Below are positions 8,642 through 18,065 of a stretch of DNA of 64,000 nt, piece after piece (the first letter of the stretch is position 1; the number at the start of each line of letters is the position of its first letter). The stretch covers positions 124,001 through 188,000 of the forward strand of contig NZ_MWUM01000002.1 in NCBI RefSeq assembly GCF_002028455.1, given 5' to 3'. The DNA is from Zoogloea sp. LCSB751 (GTDB lineage Bacteria > Pseudomonadota > Gammaproteobacteria > Burkholderiales > Rhodocyclaceae). The notes below the pieces were generated by a model. The model saw only the letters and a program-made list of their open reading frames with translations. It did no database searches and was not told the origin of the DNA. The translations under genes were made by a program, and so were the position numbers.

Positions 8642-8959
8642 ATGAACAAGTTCCGCTCGATTGCCCACCTGATGGAACAGGTGGAAGGACCCTTGTCCCG
8701 CGCCAGCGTGGTGGTCAGCGAGGCGTGGCGCGACAACGAACAGGCGGTGGGTTTCTTCAGCCATGCCGACGTCGGGCTGGCCGCCTATGTGTATGCCTAT
8801 GGCCAGCGCTCCGGGCGCTACGGCATCAACCTGGATTTCCCCGAGCCCGATGGTGCGCCGCTGCGGCCGGTGCCGACCAGTGCCGAAGACCTGCCGCTGG
8901 CGGCGGTGGTACAGATGCTGCTGGAGCACTTCGAAGTGCCGGTGACGGCGCTGGCCTGA
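8642..8959 (+). CDS. Conserved-looking 105-aa protein of unknown function
   Basis: I do not recognise this protein. It is acidic, lacks cysteine, signal peptide and membrane segments, and has a helical C-terminal end (LPLAAVVQMLLEHFEV). A clear ribosome-binding site (GACAGGAGAACC) precedes the ATG, and it is the last gene of the sigma-54 operon, 24 bp after the rhodanese-ankyrin gene. Position suggests an accessory or partner protein of the two upstream products. Confidence 0.65.
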   Translation: MNKFRSIAHLMEQVEGPLSRASVVVSEAWRDNEQAVGFFSHADVGLAAYVYAYGQRSGRYGINLDFPEPDGAPLRPVPTSAEDLPLAAVVQMLLEHFEVPVTALA

Positions 8960-8983
8960 TTGCCGACCCCGCGCGGCGGCTCG

Positions 8984-9010
8984 ACGGGCGCAGCCTCAGG
9001 CGGCGCCCGT
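8984..9010. terminator. Hairpin between convergent genes
   Basis: Eight-base arms ACGGGCGC / GCGCCCGT with an 11-nt loop lie between the stop codons of the 105-aa gene and the GGDEF-EAL gene. No U tract is present on either strand, so its role as a terminator is tentative. Confidence 0.35.
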
Positions 9011-9015
9011 GGCGT

Positions 9016-11544
9016 TTACGGCGTCGTCCATAGATCCACGGTGCCCAGCCCGGTCATCGGTGCGCGCTGCAGCAGGAAGGCCTCGGCCTTGTCGGCCGGC
9101 AGCGGTTCGCTGATCAGGTAGCCCTGGATCTTCTCGCAGCCGATGCTGAGCAGGAACTTGAGCTGGGCTTCCGTCTCGACGCCCTCGGCGATCACCTCCA
9201 GCCCCATCTTGTGGGCCAGCAGCACCGTCACGTCGCAGATGTCCGCGTCGCTGGGGTCGGTCTCGATGTCCTTCACGAAGGAGCGGTCGATCTTCAGGGT
9301 GCGGATCGGGAACAGCTTGAGGTAGGCCAGCGACGAGTAGCCGGTGCCGAAGTCGTCGATGGACAGGGTCAGGCCGCTCTCGGTCAGCGCCTTCATCACC
9401 TCGATGGTCTCGTCGGGGGAGGCCATCGAGACGGATTCGGTGACTTCCAGGTCGAGCAGCTCGGCCGGCAGACCGTGGTATTCCAGCAGCGCGTGGATGC
9501 GCCGCGGCAGGGTCTTGTCGAGGAATTGCCCGGTGCTCAGGTTGATCGACATGCGGATCGCGCCGAGGCCCTTGTTGCGCCAGTCGCGCAGCTGCCGGCA
9601 GGCCTCCTGCAGCACCCAGTCGCCCAGCGCGTCGATGATGCCGGTTTCCTCGGCCACCGGAATGAACTCGGACGGCGGGATCAGCCCGCGGGTCGGATGC
9701 TGCCAGCGTACCAGCGCTTCCACGCCAACCAGACGGCCGCTGCGCAGGTCCACCTGCGGCTGGTAGTACAGCACGAACTGCTCCCGCTCGAGCCCGATGC
9801 GCAGTTCCGACTCGAGGGCCAGGCGCTGGGTGGTGGCGGCGTTCATGCCTTCGGTGAAGAACTGGTAGTTGCCGCGCCCCTTGGCCTTGGCGTGATACAT
9901 GGCCACGTCGGCGTTCTTCAGCAGGTCGCCGATCTCCAGCGCGTCGTCCGGGTACATGCAGATGCCGATGCTCGGCGAGGTCCGCTGTTCCTGGCCGTTG
10001 ATCAGGTAAGGCGCGGAGATCGCGCTGACGATCTTGTCGGCCACGTAGGCCGCGTCGGCCGGGGTGTCCACATCGGGCAGCACGACGACGAACTCGTCGC
10101 CGCCGAGACGGGCCACGATGTCGCTCTTGCGTACCGTGCTGCTCAGGCGGTTGGCGACCTGGATCAGCAACTCGTCGCCGACGTGGTGGCCGAGGGTGTC
10201 GTTGATGGCCTTGAAGCGGTCCAGGTCGATCAGCATCAGCGCCATCTGCATGTCGTTGCGGCGGCAGAAGCCGATCGCCTGCTCCAGCTTCTCGTTGAGG
10301 CTGAAGCGGTTGGGCAGGTTGGTCAGCGTGTCGTGGTGGGCGAGATGGCGGATGCGCTCCTCGGAGGCCTTCAGCTCCGAGATGTCGATGAAGTTGCCGA
10401 TGTAGTTCTGCACTTCCCCGTTGGCGTCGCGCACCAGCGAGATCGACAGCCACTTGGGATAGGGCTCGCCGCTTTTGCGGCGGTCCCACAGCTCGCCCTG
10501 CCAGGCGCCGCTGTGGGTCAGGCTGTCCCACATCTCCTTATAGATTTCCGGCGGCGTGTTGCCGGCCGACAGCACGCGCGGGTTCCGCCCGACGACTTCG
10601 TCCTGCTGGTAGCCGGTGAGCTTGGTGAAGGCCTGGTTGGTGGCGACGATGCGGTTCTGCGCATCGGTGACGATGATTGCCTCGTTGCTGTTGGAGAACA
10701 CCGTGGCCAGCAGGCGCAGATGTTCCTCGGCGCTTTTGCGCTCGGTGATGTCCTGGACGGTGCCTTCGTAGCAGATGAATTCGCCCTGGGGGCCACGCAC
10801 CGTGTGGGCGTTCTCGGAGATCCAGATGATCGAGCCGTCGCAGCGGCGCACCTGGGATTCGAAATTGATCACTTCGCCGTTGTTTTCCATCAGGTGGCGG
10901 AAGGCGTCGCGGCGGCTCGGATCCACGTACAGCCGGCTCTCGATGTCGGACAGGTCGGCCATCAGTTGCTGCGGGGTTTCATAACCGTAAAGCCGGGCCA
11001 GGGCCGGGTTGGCGGCCAGGTAGCGGCCTTCGCGGGTGGTCTGGAAGATGCCTTCCGAGGCGTATTCGAAGATGTGGCGGTAGCGCAGCTCGGTGCGCTC
11101 CAGCGCTTCCAGCGTGGCCCGCCGCGGGGTCACGTCCTCCACGTAGCCCTCGATGACACTCTTGCCCTGCTCGTCGGGCACCGTGATGCCCCGTTCCAGC
11201 ACCCACTTGGTGTGACCGCTGGCGGTGGTGATGCGGTACTGCACCGCAAAGCGCTGGCCGTTGCGGGCCGCGCTGCGGATCTGCGCCCGGACCCGGGCCC
11301 GGTCGTCGGGATGGGTGATCTCTTCCCATGAGATACAGGCGTTGTCGACGATTTCCGCCGGGGCGTAGCCGCACAGCTCGGAACTTCCCTGGCTGACGAA
11401 GACCATCGTCCAGGAGGCGTCGTCCCTGCAGCGATAGACCATGCCTTCCAGGTTGTTCACCAGCGTGTCGAGGATGCGAGTCCTGTCCACGGCCCGAGGG
11501 GTGAGGAGGCTGGTTCGACGGGAGCGTCCGAGTTGTGCTTGCAC
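9016..11544 (-). CDS. PAS-PAS-PAS-GGDEF-EAL c-di-GMP signalling protein
   Basis: An 842-aa cytosolic protein with three PAS/PAC units (about 15-400), a GGDEF domain (about 405-570) and an EAL domain (about 585-830). The active site [11 protein letters not shown] is intact and preceded by RKSD, a product-inhibition I-site. The EAL domain keeps [33 protein letters not shown] and AEGVET, so both synthesis and hydrolysis of c-di-GMP are possible. No membrane segment was seen; the PAS units presumably sense redox state or a small ligand. It is divergent from the Aer-like receptor gene, and its upstream region carries a sigma-54-type promoter and an NtrC-like dyad, pointing to nitrogen control. Confidence 0.92.
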   Translation of the reverse strand: MQAQLGRSRRTSLLTPRAVDRTRILDTLVNNLEGMVYRCRDDASWTMVFVSQGSSELCGYAPAEIVDNACISWEEITHPDDRARVRAQIRSAARNGQRFAVQYRITTASGHTKWVLERGITVPDEQGKSVIEGYVEDVTPRRATLEALERTELRYRHIFEYASEGIFQTTREGRYLAANPALARLYGYETPQQLMADLSDIESRLYVDPSRRDAFRHLMENNGEVINFESQVRRCDGSIIWISENAHTVRGPQGEFICYEGTVQDITERKSAEEHLRLLATVFSNSNEAIIVTDAQNRIVATNQAFTKLTGYQQDEVVGRNPRVLSAGNTPPEIYKEMWDSLTHSGAWQGELWDRRKSGEPYPKWLSISLVRDANGEVQNYIGNFIDISELKASEERIRHLAHHDTLTNLPNRFSLNEKLEQAIGFCRRNDMQMALMLIDLDRFKAINDTLGHHVGDELLIQVANRLSSTVRKSDIVARLGGDEFVVVLPDVDTPADAAYVADKIVSAISAPYLINGQEQRTSPSIGICMYPDDALEIGDLLKNADVAMYHAKAKGRGNYQFFTEGMNAATTQRLALESELRIGLEREQFVLYYQPQVDLRSGRLVGVEALVRWQHPTRGLIPPSEFIPVAEETGIIDALGDWVLQEACRQLRDWRNKGLGAIRMSINLSTGQFLDKTLPRRIHALLEYHGLPAELLDLEVTESVSMASPDETIEVMKALTESGLTLSIDDFGTGYSSLAYLKLFPIRTLKIDRSFVKDIETDPSDADICDVTVLLAHKMGLEVIAEGVETEAQLKFLLSIGCEKIQGYLISEPLPADKAEAFLLQRAPMTGLGTVDLWTTP

Positions 11545-11588
11545 GGTGATGGCCTGCGAAGAGCTGCAATGGAGGGTAGCTACACTTC

Positions 11589-11604
11589 AGCAAACACCAT
11601 GCCC
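11589..11604 (-). promoter_or_regulatory. Sigma-54-like promoter of the GGDEF-EAL gene
   Basis: Read on the minus strand the site is GGGCATGGTGTTTGCT. GG and GC have the 10-bp spacing and only positions 1 and 6 differ from TGGCACG-N4-TTGCW. It would start transcription about 35 nt before the ATG at 11544. Confidence 0.6.
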
Positions 11605-11644
11605 GCTCGCAGGCCGCGTTCGTTGCCGGAATTCCCGGCAAAAC

Positions 11645-11659
11645 GCACTGGAGTGGTGC
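11645..11659. promoter_or_regulatory. NtrC-like dyad GCACT-N4-TGGTGC
   Basis: GCACTGGAGTGGTGC has the spacing and half-sites of NtrC boxes such as those at glnA. It lies about 45 bp upstream of the minus-strand sigma-54 promoter. A further TGGTGC half-site follows at 11672-11677. A longer symmetry ACGCAC/GTGCGT (11643-11661) encloses it. Confidence 0.5.
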
Positions 11660-11917
11660 GTCAAACGAGTGTGGTGCACTGCAATAAGGCTCGAATTGGG
11701 GTGTAAAAGTAAGATTGTCGACAAAATCACTAAGCATTTTTTCTTTTTTTCATTTTTGATGAGTGAGTTTGTTCATATCCCGGATGAAATCCGGATGCGC
11801 CGCAGAACAGGCCTGACGGGGCTCGTTTTGCGAATTTCGGGGGCTTGCACCCGCCGATGCTGCCGGGGGGGCCTGACCATGCCGGCACCGGTTTGTGCCA
11901 CAGGGGGCTCCGGGGCA

Positions 11918-11933
11918 TGGCACAGGATCTGCA
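11918..11933 (+). promoter_or_regulatory. Sigma-54-like promoter of the Aer-like receptor
   Basis: TGGCACAGGATCTGCA matches TGGCACG-N4-TTGCW except at positions 7 and 12, with GG (11919-11920) and GC (11931-11932) correctly spaced. The start would lie about 75 nt before the ATG at 12020. Confidence 0.6.
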
Positions 11934-12019
11934 TTTGATCCCCCAGGACTCTTCCCTGCACCGTTGTTTGAGCCAGATCTGGTGCAGACCGGGCAAACCC
12001 ACGAACACGGTGATTCAGA

Positions 12020-13654
12020 ATGCGCACGAACCTTCCCGTCACGAACGTTGAAACACTGCTTCCCGAAGGCGAGTTCATCTATTCCCGCACCGACCTTCAA
12101 GGCAACATCGTCGAGGCCAACGAGGCCTTCGCCAACATCAGCGGTTACCGCCGCGAGGCCATGCTCGGCCAGCCCCACAACATGGTGCGCCACCCGGACA
12201 TGCCGAAGGAGGCTTTCGCCGACATGTGGCGCGACCTCAAGGCCGGCCTGCCGTGGCGTGGCCTGGTGAAGAACCGGCGCAGCGACGGCGGCTACTACTG
12301 GGTGGTGGCGAATGCCTCGCCGGTGCGCGAGAACGGCCGGGTGGTCGGCTTTCAGTCGGTGCGTTCGCGTCCGTCCCGGGAGGACGTGCGGGCGGCGGAA
12401 GACGCCTACCGGCGTATCCGCGACGGCGAGCGTTCGATCCGCATCGAGCATGGCCGGGTCGTGCCGGCGCGCCGCTCGCCGTGGGCCGTGTTCCGGTCCG
12501 CGCCGGTCCAGCTGGCGGGGGCGGGTTGTCTGCTGCTGACGCTGGCCGCCGGTGCGCTGCTGCAGGGCTTCGTCAGCTTGCCGTTCCTGCGCGAGTTCAT
12601 GCTCGCCGCCGGTGGCCTGGGCGTGCTGTGGGGCCTGTTCTTCCTGCTCGGTTTCGTGCCGGGGCTGGCGCGGGACGCGGCAGCGCTGCACGTCTATCTG
12701 GGCAGCCTGCTGGCCACCGGCGACCTGCGGCAGCGCTTCGAGCTGTCACGCAGCGACGTGCTGGGCGAGATCGCCCGCGATGCGGACCGCTTCGTGTCGT
12801 CGGTGCAGGCCACCGTGCAGGGCATGGGCGATACGGCCCGGCAGGTCGCGGTGGTGTCGGGCGAGGTGGCGTCGGGGGTCAGCAATGTGAACGAGGCTGC
12901 GCGGGTGCAGAGCGACGCGACCTCGTCGGCGGCGGCCGGCATCCAGCAGATCACCGTGGCGATCGGCGAGGTGGCCGAGCATGCCGGTGCCACCCGCGGT
13001 GCGGCCCAGACCGCCAGCGAAGTGTCGGAGCGCGGCGGCCAGGTGTCGGCCAAGGCCTGCGACATGATCATGATCCTCGCCGACACCGTGCGGGAGGCGG
13101 CCGGGCAGGTGGAACTGCTGGGGCAGCAGTCGGTGGAGATCTCGCGCATCACCGGGGTGATCCGCGAGATCGCCGACCAGACCAACCTGCTGGCCCTCAA
13201 TGCGGCCATCGAAGCGGCGCGGGCCGGCGAGCAGGGGCGCGGCTTCGCGGTGGTGGCCGATGAAGTGCGCAAGCTGGCCGAGCGCACCGGCAAGGCGACC
13301 CAGGAGATCAGCACGATGGTGGCCGGCATTCAGGGCGAGACCCAGAAGGCGGTGGATGGCATGCGCGACGGTGCCGGCCAGGTGCGCGACGGGGTGCTGC
13401 TGGTGCAGGGGGCGCAGAGTGCGCTGCAGGAGATCAACGCGCAGATGGAGCGCACCCTCGGCATGGTGAACGACATCACCCATTCGTCCGCGGAGCAGCG
13501 CAGCGCGATGACCCTGATGGCCCAGAACATCGAGCGGGTGGCGTCGATGACCGACCAGAACGTGGCGGTGGTCAGTCAGACCCAGAGCGCGGTGGCGAGC
13601 CTGGATCAGTCGGTGGACCGCATGAGCAAGGCGATCGGCCAGTTCGTCGTGTGA
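12020..13654 (+). CDS. aer: Aer-like PAS chemoreceptor (energy taxis)
   Basis: A 544-aa receptor. The N-terminal PAS domain (about 15-125) has the Aer pattern: [23 protein letters not shown], then [15 protein letters not shown], which binds FAD in E. coli Aer. Two closely spaced hydrophobic segments (about 165-220) anchor it in the inner membrane without a large periplasmic domain. The signalling domain follows, with its tip at [19 protein letters not shown] and EVRKLAERT. It should report redox or electron-transport state to CheA/CheW, which are not in the window. It is transcribed away from the GGDEF-EAL gene, and both have sigma-54-like promoters, suggesting coordinated control of motility and c-di-GMP. 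Confidence 0.88.
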   Translation: MRTNLPVTNVETLLPEGEFIYSRTDLQGNIVEANEAFANISGYRREAMLGQPHNMVRHPDMPKEAFADMWRDLKAGLPWRGLVKNRRSDGGYYWVVANASPVRENGRVVGFQSVRSRPSREDVRAAEDAYRRIRDGERSIRIEHGRVVPARRSPWAVFRSAPVQLAGAGCLLLTLAAGALLQGFVSLPFLREFMLAAGGLGVLWGLFFLLGFVPGLARDAAALHVYLGSLLATGDLRQRFELSRSDVLGEIARDADRFVSSVQATVQGMGDTARQVAVVSGEVASGVSNVNEAARVQSDATSSAAAGIQQITVAIGEVAEHAGATRGAAQTASEVSERGGQVSAKACDMIMILADTVREAAGQVELLGQQSVEISRITGVIREIADQTNLLALNAAIEAARAGEQGRGFAVVADEVRKLAERTGKATQEISTMVAGIQGETQKAVDGMRDGAGQVRDGVLLVQGAQSALQEINAQMERTLGMVNDITHSSAEQRSAMTLMAQNIERVASMTDQNVAVVSQTQSAVASLDQSVDRMSKAIGQFVV

Positions 13655-13676
13655 ACGACAGGCGGCCGCGCGGCCC

Positions 13677-14063
13677 TCAGTGCAGCGTGCGCGGCATGGC
13701 CAGCGTGAATTCGGGGATGTCCGCGTCGAAGGGCGTGCCGTCCTCGGCGACCATCTGGTAGCTGCCCTTCATCGTGCCCACCGGCGTGGCGATGGTGCAG
13801 CCGCTGGTGTATTCGAAGGACTGGCCGGGTTGCAGCACCGGCTGCTGGCCGATCACGCCGGCGCCCTGGACTTCCTGCACCGTGCCTTCGGCGTCGGCGA
13901 TGACCCAGTGGCGGCTGACCAGCTGGGCGGTGACCCGGCCGACGTTGCGGATGGTGATGTGATAGGCGAACACGTAGCGGTTCGTTTCCAGGTCCGACTG
14001 CTCTTCGATGAAGCGGGAAACCGCGGTGACCTCGATGGCTTCCTGGTCGATGGCGTTTGTCAT
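13677..14063 (-). CDS. apaG: ApaG domain protein
   Basis: A 128-aa protein matching ApaG along its length: FAYHITIRNVG, AQLVSRHWVI, GVIGQQPVLQPGQSFEYTSG and GTMKGSYQM. ApaG adopts a small beta-sandwich and is linked genetically to Co2+/Mg2+ resistance in enterics; the biochemical role is unsettled. The ATG at 14063 gives the standard length. It is convergent with the chemoreceptor gene and divergent from rpe, an arrangement common in betaproteobacteria. Confidence 0.93.
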   Translation of the reverse strand: MTNAIDQEAIEVTAVSRFIEEQSDLETNRYVFAYHITIRNVGRVTAQLVSRHWVIADAEGTVQEVQGAGVIGQQPVLQPGQSFEYTSGCTIATPVGTMKGSYQMVAEDGTPFDADIPEFTLAMPRTLH

Positions 14064-14159
14064 TTTTGTGGGTGCTCGGGTTGGGGAGCCCTTATTGAAA
14101 CTGAATTGCCCCGCAGCTGCAACCGCGACGGCGGTGCTCCGGAAGCGTGCCTGCCCGCG

Positions 14160-14189
14160 TTGGCGGAGCTGGAGCAGGGCGGGTAAACT
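14160..14189 (+). promoter_or_regulatory. Sigma-70-type promoter of rpe
   Basis: TTGGCG (14160-14165), an 18-bp spacer and TAAACT (14184-14189) lie about 37 bp before the ATG of rpe. Confidence 0.45.
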
Positions 14190-14225
14190 GGCGCCCCTCC
14201 CGCGTCTCCCCCGCCAGGACTTACC

Positions 14226-14918
14226 ATGACTTACCGCATCGCTCCCAGCATCCTGTCCGCCGATTTCGCCAAGCTCGGCGAGGAGGTTGCCAACGTGATC
14301 GCCGCCGGCGCCGACTGGATCCACTTCGACGTGATGGACAACCATTACGTGCCCAACCTGACCATCGGCCCGCTGGTCTGCGAGGCGATCCGTCCTTACA
14401 CCACGGCGCCCATCGACGTGCACCTGATGGTCAAGCCGGTGGACCGCATCGTGCCGGACTTCGCCAAGGCTGGCGCCAACGTGATCACCTTCCACCCGGA
14501 AGCCTCCGAGCACGTCGATCGCACGCTCGGCCTGATCCGCGACAGCGGCTGCCAGGCTGGCCTGGTGTTCAACCCGGCGACGCCCCTCAACTGGATGGAC
14601 CACGTGATGGACAAGCTCGACGTGGTGTTGGTGATGAGTGTGAACCCGGGCTTCGGCGGCCAGTCCTTCATTCCCGGCGCCCTCGACAAGTTGCGCGAGG
14701 CCCGCGCCAAGATCGACGCCTACGCCGAGCGCAGCGGCCGCAAGATCCTGCTGGAGATCGACGGTGGCGTGAAGGTCGGCAACATCGCCGAGATCGCCCG
14801 CGCCGGTGCCGACACCTTCGTGGCCGGCTCGGCCGTCTTCGGGGCCGGCAAGGACAGCGACCCGCAGCGCTACAATTCGGTGATCGGCGAACTGCGCGGC
14901 GCGCTGGCCGGCGTCTGA
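14226..14918 (+). CDS. rpe: Ribulose-phosphate 3-epimerase
   Basis: A 230-aa TIM-barrel enzyme interconverting ribulose 5-phosphate and xylulose 5-phosphate. Seen: [12 protein letters not shown] at the N-terminus, [16 protein letters not shown] with the metal ligands, [17 protein letters not shown] and EIDGGV. Length is normal. In many beta- and gammaproteobacteria rpe, gph and trpE are neighbours; here a regulator-transporter pair (GlxA, MFS) sits between rpe and gph, which looks like an insertion into that order. Its last ~49 bases overlap the 3' end of the opposite-strand glxA-type gene. Confidence 0.96.
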   Translation: MTYRIAPSILSADFAKLGEEVANVIAAGADWIHFDVMDNHYVPNLTIGPLVCEAIRPYTTAPIDVHLMVKPVDRIVPDFAKAGANVITFHPEASEHVDRTLGLIRDSGCQAGLVFNPATPLNWMDHVMDKLDVVLVMSVNPGFGGQSFIPGALDKLREARAKIDAYAERSGRKILLEIDGGVKVGNIAEIARAGADTFVAGSAVFGAGKDSDPQRYNSVIGELRGALAGV

Positions 14919-15865
14919 TCTTCTTCCACACGGCCGCGCCGCCGGGCTGACGGCGGCACGCCGTGAATCCGCAGGAAGGCGCGGCGCATCCGTTCCGCGT
15001 CGCCGAAGCCGCAGCTGCGCGCCACCGCCTGTACCGACGCGCTGCCGCTCTCCAGCGCCGCGGCGGCGGCCTCCACCCTTAGTCGCTCGACCGCCCGGGC
15101 CGGCGTCACCCCCATTTCCGCCTTGAAGCGCCGCGCGAAGTGGCGCGGGCTCATGCACGCCCGTGCGGCGAGTTCGTCCACGTCGAGGCGCGCCTGCAGG
15201 TTGTGCCGGACGTAATCGAGCAAGTCCGTGAAAGTGCCGCCGGCCACCTGCATGCCGGCGATTTCGGAGAACTGGGATTGCCCGCCGGGGCGCCGGTAAT
15301 ACACCACCAGCTGCCGCGCCACCTGGCGCGCGACGCTGTCGCCGAGGTCGTCGGCGATCAGCGCGAGGCTCAAGTCGATGCCGGCGGTGATGCCCGCCGA
15401 GGTCCAGAATTTGCCGTCGCGGATGTAGATCCGGTCCGCGTCCAGGCTGACCTGCGGAAAGCGCCGCGCGAAGGCGGGGGAGCGCCGCCAGTGGGTGGTA
15501 GCGCGGCGACCGTCGAGCAGACCGGCCGCCGCCAACAGCCAGGCCCCCGAGCACACGCTGGCGGCGCGCCGGGCTGCGGTGCAGGCGGCGCCAATGAAGG
15601 CGAGGGCGGCGGGATCAGCCGAAGCCGCATCCACGCCATCTCCACCGGCCACCAGCAGGGTATCGATGGCGTCGCTGGCCGCCGCCGCGCGGGTCAGCAG
15701 CTGGATGCCGCTGGAGCTCGCCACCGGGCCGCCGGTGAGGGACAGCGCTTCCAGTTGGTAGCTGCCGGGGATAACGCCGTTGGCGGCTTCGAAGGCGCTC
15801 AGCGGGCCGGCGGCGTCGAGCAGCTGGAAGCCGGGATAGACGAGGAGGGCGATGCAGCGCGTCAT
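14870..15865 (-). CDS. GlxA-type transcriptional regulator (DJ-1/PfpI + AraC HTH)
   Basis: A 331-aa regulator. The N-terminal ~190 residues are a DJ-1/PfpI amidase-like domain ([21 protein letters not shown], then [19 protein letters not shown]). The C-terminal ~100 residues form the double helix-turn-helix of the AraC family ([26 protein letters not shown] and [17 protein letters not shown]). Such regulators commonly control transport or catabolism of small amines or amino-acid derivatives. The gene is divergent from an MFS transporter gene, and a perfect palindrome spans its own start codon, suggesting autoregulation and control of the transporter. Its 3' end overlaps rpe on the other strand. 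Confidence 0.88.
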   Translation of the reverse strand: MTRCIALLVYPGFQLLDAAGPLSAFEAANGVIPGSYQLEALSLTGGPVASSSGIQLLTRAAAASDAIDTLLVAGGDGVDAASADPAALAFIGAACTAARRAASVCSGAWLLAAAGLLDGRRATTHWRRSPAFARRFPQVSLDADRIYIRDGKFWTSAGITAGIDLSLALIADDLGDSVARQVARQLVVYYRRPGGQSQFSEIAGMQVAGGTFTDLLDYVRHNLQARLDVDELAARACMSPRHFARRFKAEMGVTPARAVERLRVEAAAAALESGSASVQAVARSCGFGDAERMRRAFLRIHGVPPSARRRGRVEEDQTPASAPRSSPITEL

Positions 15866-15900
15866 GGCAGAAAAAGTGGCTTGTTGGTCATTTCTGCCAT
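15864..15900. promoter_or_regulatory. Palindromic operator candidate ATGGCAGAAA / TTTCTGCCAT
   Basis: Perfect 10-bp arms (15864-15873 and 15891-15900) with 17 bp between them occupy the short glxA/MFS intergenic region; the left arm covers the regulator's start codon. Centre-to-centre spacing is 27 bp. A site for the GlxA-type protein is the simplest reading. Confidence 0.5.
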
Positions 15901-15948
15901 GACTCTAGCCTGCGACGATGGCGCTGTCCAAGTTCCCGGAGTCGTTCC

Positions 15949-17115
15949 ATGAACCGCAATGTCCTCCTGCTGGCCCTGTGCCAGGCCCTGACGATGACCG
16001 TCATCGGCTTCGTGCTGGCCGCGTCGGTGTCGATCAGCCACAACCTGTCGGTGGCGGCCGGTCTGGCGACCGTGCCCCTGGCCGCCCAATACCTGGCGAC
16101 GCTGCTTGCGCTGCAGGTCGCCGCCCGCCTGCTGGCGCGCTTCGGCCGGCAGACGATCTTCGTGGCCGGCGCCCTGTGCGGCGCGGCCGGCCTGGTCCTG
16201 GCTGCGCTGGCCGTCGCGCTGGGCCATTTCCCGCTGTTCGTGCTGGCCGGCATCGGTATCGGCGTGCACGGGGCGACCGGCCAGTATTACCGCTTCGCCG
16301 CGCTGGAGGCCGTGCCCGCCGCCGAGCGCGGGCTGGCGGTATCGCTGACCCTCAGCGGCGGGGTGCTGGCGGCCTTCCTCGGCCCGTTCCTGGCCCGCGA
16401 GACGCGCCATCTTTTCCACACCCCGTTCCTGGCCAGCTTCCTGATCCTGGCCGGGCTGTCGCTGCTGGCGGCGGTGCTGGCCAGCCAGCTGCGCCTGCCG
16501 GAGCCGGCCGCGTGCGTCGCCGGCCCGTCCCGCCCCATCGCGGTGATCTTGCGCGACGGGCGGGTGCGTCTGGCGCTGGCGGCCGGTGCGGTGGGCTATG
16601 GCGTGATGAACCTGCTGATGACCGCCACGCCATTGGCCATGCTGTGCGCCCGGCTGGACTTCGACGCCACCGCGGAGGTGATCCAGTGGCACCTGCTGGC
16701 GATGTTCGCGCCGTCCTTCGTCACCGGCCACCTGATCCGCCGCTGGGGCAGCCTGCCGGTGATGCTGGCTGGCTGCGCCGCGCTGCTGCTGGCGGTCGGC
16801 GTGGCCTTGGGCGGCGATGCGCTGGGGCATTTCCAGCTGGCCCTGGTCGGCGTCGGGCTGGGCTGGAACTTCCTCTACGTGGGCGCCACGACGCGCCTCG
16901 CCGAATGCTGGCAGGAGGCCGACCGGGCGCGCCTGCAGGCCCTCAACGACAGCCTGGTGTTCCTCGCCGTGTGTGTGGCCACCTTCGCCGCCGGGCCGCT
17001 GGTGGATGGGCTGGGCTGGGAGCGGGTCAATATCCTGGCGGCGCTGCCCGTGCTGATGGTCGCGGTGGCGCTGCTGCGCGCCTGGCGCCGCCCGCTGCTG
17101 GCGCCGTCGGCCTGA
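15949..17115 (+). CDS. MFS transporter, divergent from the GlxA-type regulator
   Basis: A 388-aa major facilitator superfamily protein with about twelve hydrophobic segments; the loop between helices 2 and 3 reads LARFGRQTIF, a variant of the MFS motif A region. Family and topology are clear, substrate is not. Divergent orientation from the GlxA-type gene and the shared palindrome suggest that the regulator responds to the transported compound or a derivative. An efflux role for small hydrophobic molecules or sugars is equally possible. Confidence 0.8.
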   Translation: MNRNVLLLALCQALTMTVIGFVLAASVSISHNLSVAAGLATVPLAAQYLATLLALQVAARLLARFGRQTIFVAGALCGAAGLVLAALAVALGHFPLFVLAGIGIGVHGATGQYYRFAALEAVPAAERGLAVSLTLSGGVLAAFLGPFLARETRHLFHTPFLASFLILAGLSLLAAVLASQLRLPEPAACVAGPSRPIAVILRDGRVRLALAAGAVGYGVMNLLMTATPLAMLCARLDFDATAEVIQWHLLAMFAPSFVTGHLIRRWGSLPVMLAGCAALLLAVGVALGGDALGHFQLALVGVGLGWNFLYVGATTRLAECWQEADRARLQALNDSLVFLAVCVATFAAGPLVDGLGWERVNILAALPVLMVAVALLRAWRRPLLAPSA

Positions 17116-17173
17116 TCTCCCTTATCCTGCGCGTCCGGGGGCGGCAGAAGTGCCCCCGTTCCCGTTCCGCCTG

Positions 17174-17872
17174 ATGAGTTCCGCCATGTCCGCTGCCCTT
17201 GCCCCCGCTTCCCGCGCCGTCCGTGCCGTGCTGTTCGACCTGGACGGCACGCTGCTCGATTCCATCCCCGACCTGTCGGAAGCCTGCCGGCGCATGATGC
17301 TGGAGCTCGGTCGTCCGCCCCACGACATCGAGGTGATCCGCAGCTTCGTCGGCAAGGGCATGCTCAACCTGGTGCGGCGCTGCCTGGAAGAGAGCGGTTC
17401 GGCCGAGGAGGCGGAGATCGATGCGGCGGTGGCCGCCTTCCGCCGCCACTACGCCGACGTGAACGGCGAATGCACGCTGATCTACGACGGCGTGGTTCCG
17501 GCGCTGGAGGCCCTGCGCGAGCGCGGCGTGGCGATGGCCTGCGTGACCAACAAGCCGGCCGCCTTCACCGGGCCGCTGCTCGAACGGATGGGCATCGCCG
17601 GCTTCTTCGGCGCCACCGTCAGCGGCGACACGCTGGCCGACAAGAAGCCCCACCCGGCGCCGCTGCTGCACGCCTGCGCGCTGCTCGGCGCGGCGACGGA
17701 CGAAGCGCTGATGATCGGCGACTCGGCCAACGACGCCGAAGCCGCCCGCGCCGCCGGCATGCCGGTGCTGCTCGTCACCTATGGCTACAGCGAGGGCGTG
17801 GCGGTGGACAGCATCGAATGCGACGGGCTACTATCGAGCCTCACCGATGCGCTGCCGCGCATCCTGGGCTGA
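17174..17872 (+). CDS. gph: Phosphoglycolate phosphatase
   Basis: A 232-aa HAD-family phosphatase. Seen: the nucleophile motif FDLDGTLLDS, the motif II threonine in ACVTNKPA, the lysine in KKPHPAP and the acidic motif MIGDSANDAEAA. It removes 2-phosphoglycolate formed by DNA repair or oxygenase side reactions. Its position directly before trpE is classic for this group. Alternative starts exist at 17150 and 17186; none has a strong ribosome-binding site, and 17174 gives a typical N-terminal extension. Confidence 0.93.
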   Translation: MSSAMSAALAPASRAVRAVLFDLDGTLLDSIPDLSEACRRMMLELGRPPHDIEVIRSFVGKGMLNLVRRCLEESGSAEEAEIDAAVAAFRRHYADVNGECTLIYDGVVPALEALRERGVAMACVTNKPAAFTGPLLERMGIAGFFGATVSGDTLADKKPHPAPLLHACALLGAATDEALMIGDSANDAEAARAAGMPVLLVTYGYSEGVAVDSIECDGLLSSLTDALPRILG

Positions 17873-18065
17873 CATCACCGGATCCCATCCATCATCGTGA
17901 CCCGCAAGCGCGTGTTCTTCGTAGAGGAGTTCCCTGCCGTTCGTATCCCCCGCTCTGGCGGATGCGGCGGCCGGTCATGGCTGCTCGCCTGAGCTGCCCA
18001 GAACTGTCGCGGGCCTGCCCCGTGATACCCTCGCGAAAAAAGCACCACGCCCTTCCGGAGTCTCC

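Larger units (their letters stand above)
11545..12019. other. Divergent intergenic region, GGDEF-EAL / Aer-like receptor
   Basis: This 475-bp region has no credible gene. Besides the three sites listed separately it contains the palindrome TTGTCGACAA near 11715, a T-rich run (11737-11757), a short CCGGAT-GAA-ATCCGG hairpin near 11779 and a CTGCACC/GGTGCAG stem (11956-11987) in the receptor leader. Confidence 0.7.

Noticed and set aside
17873..18065. trp attenuator/leader peptide upstream of trpE
   Set aside because: No short open frame with adjacent Trp codons and no terminator/antiterminator pair is visible.
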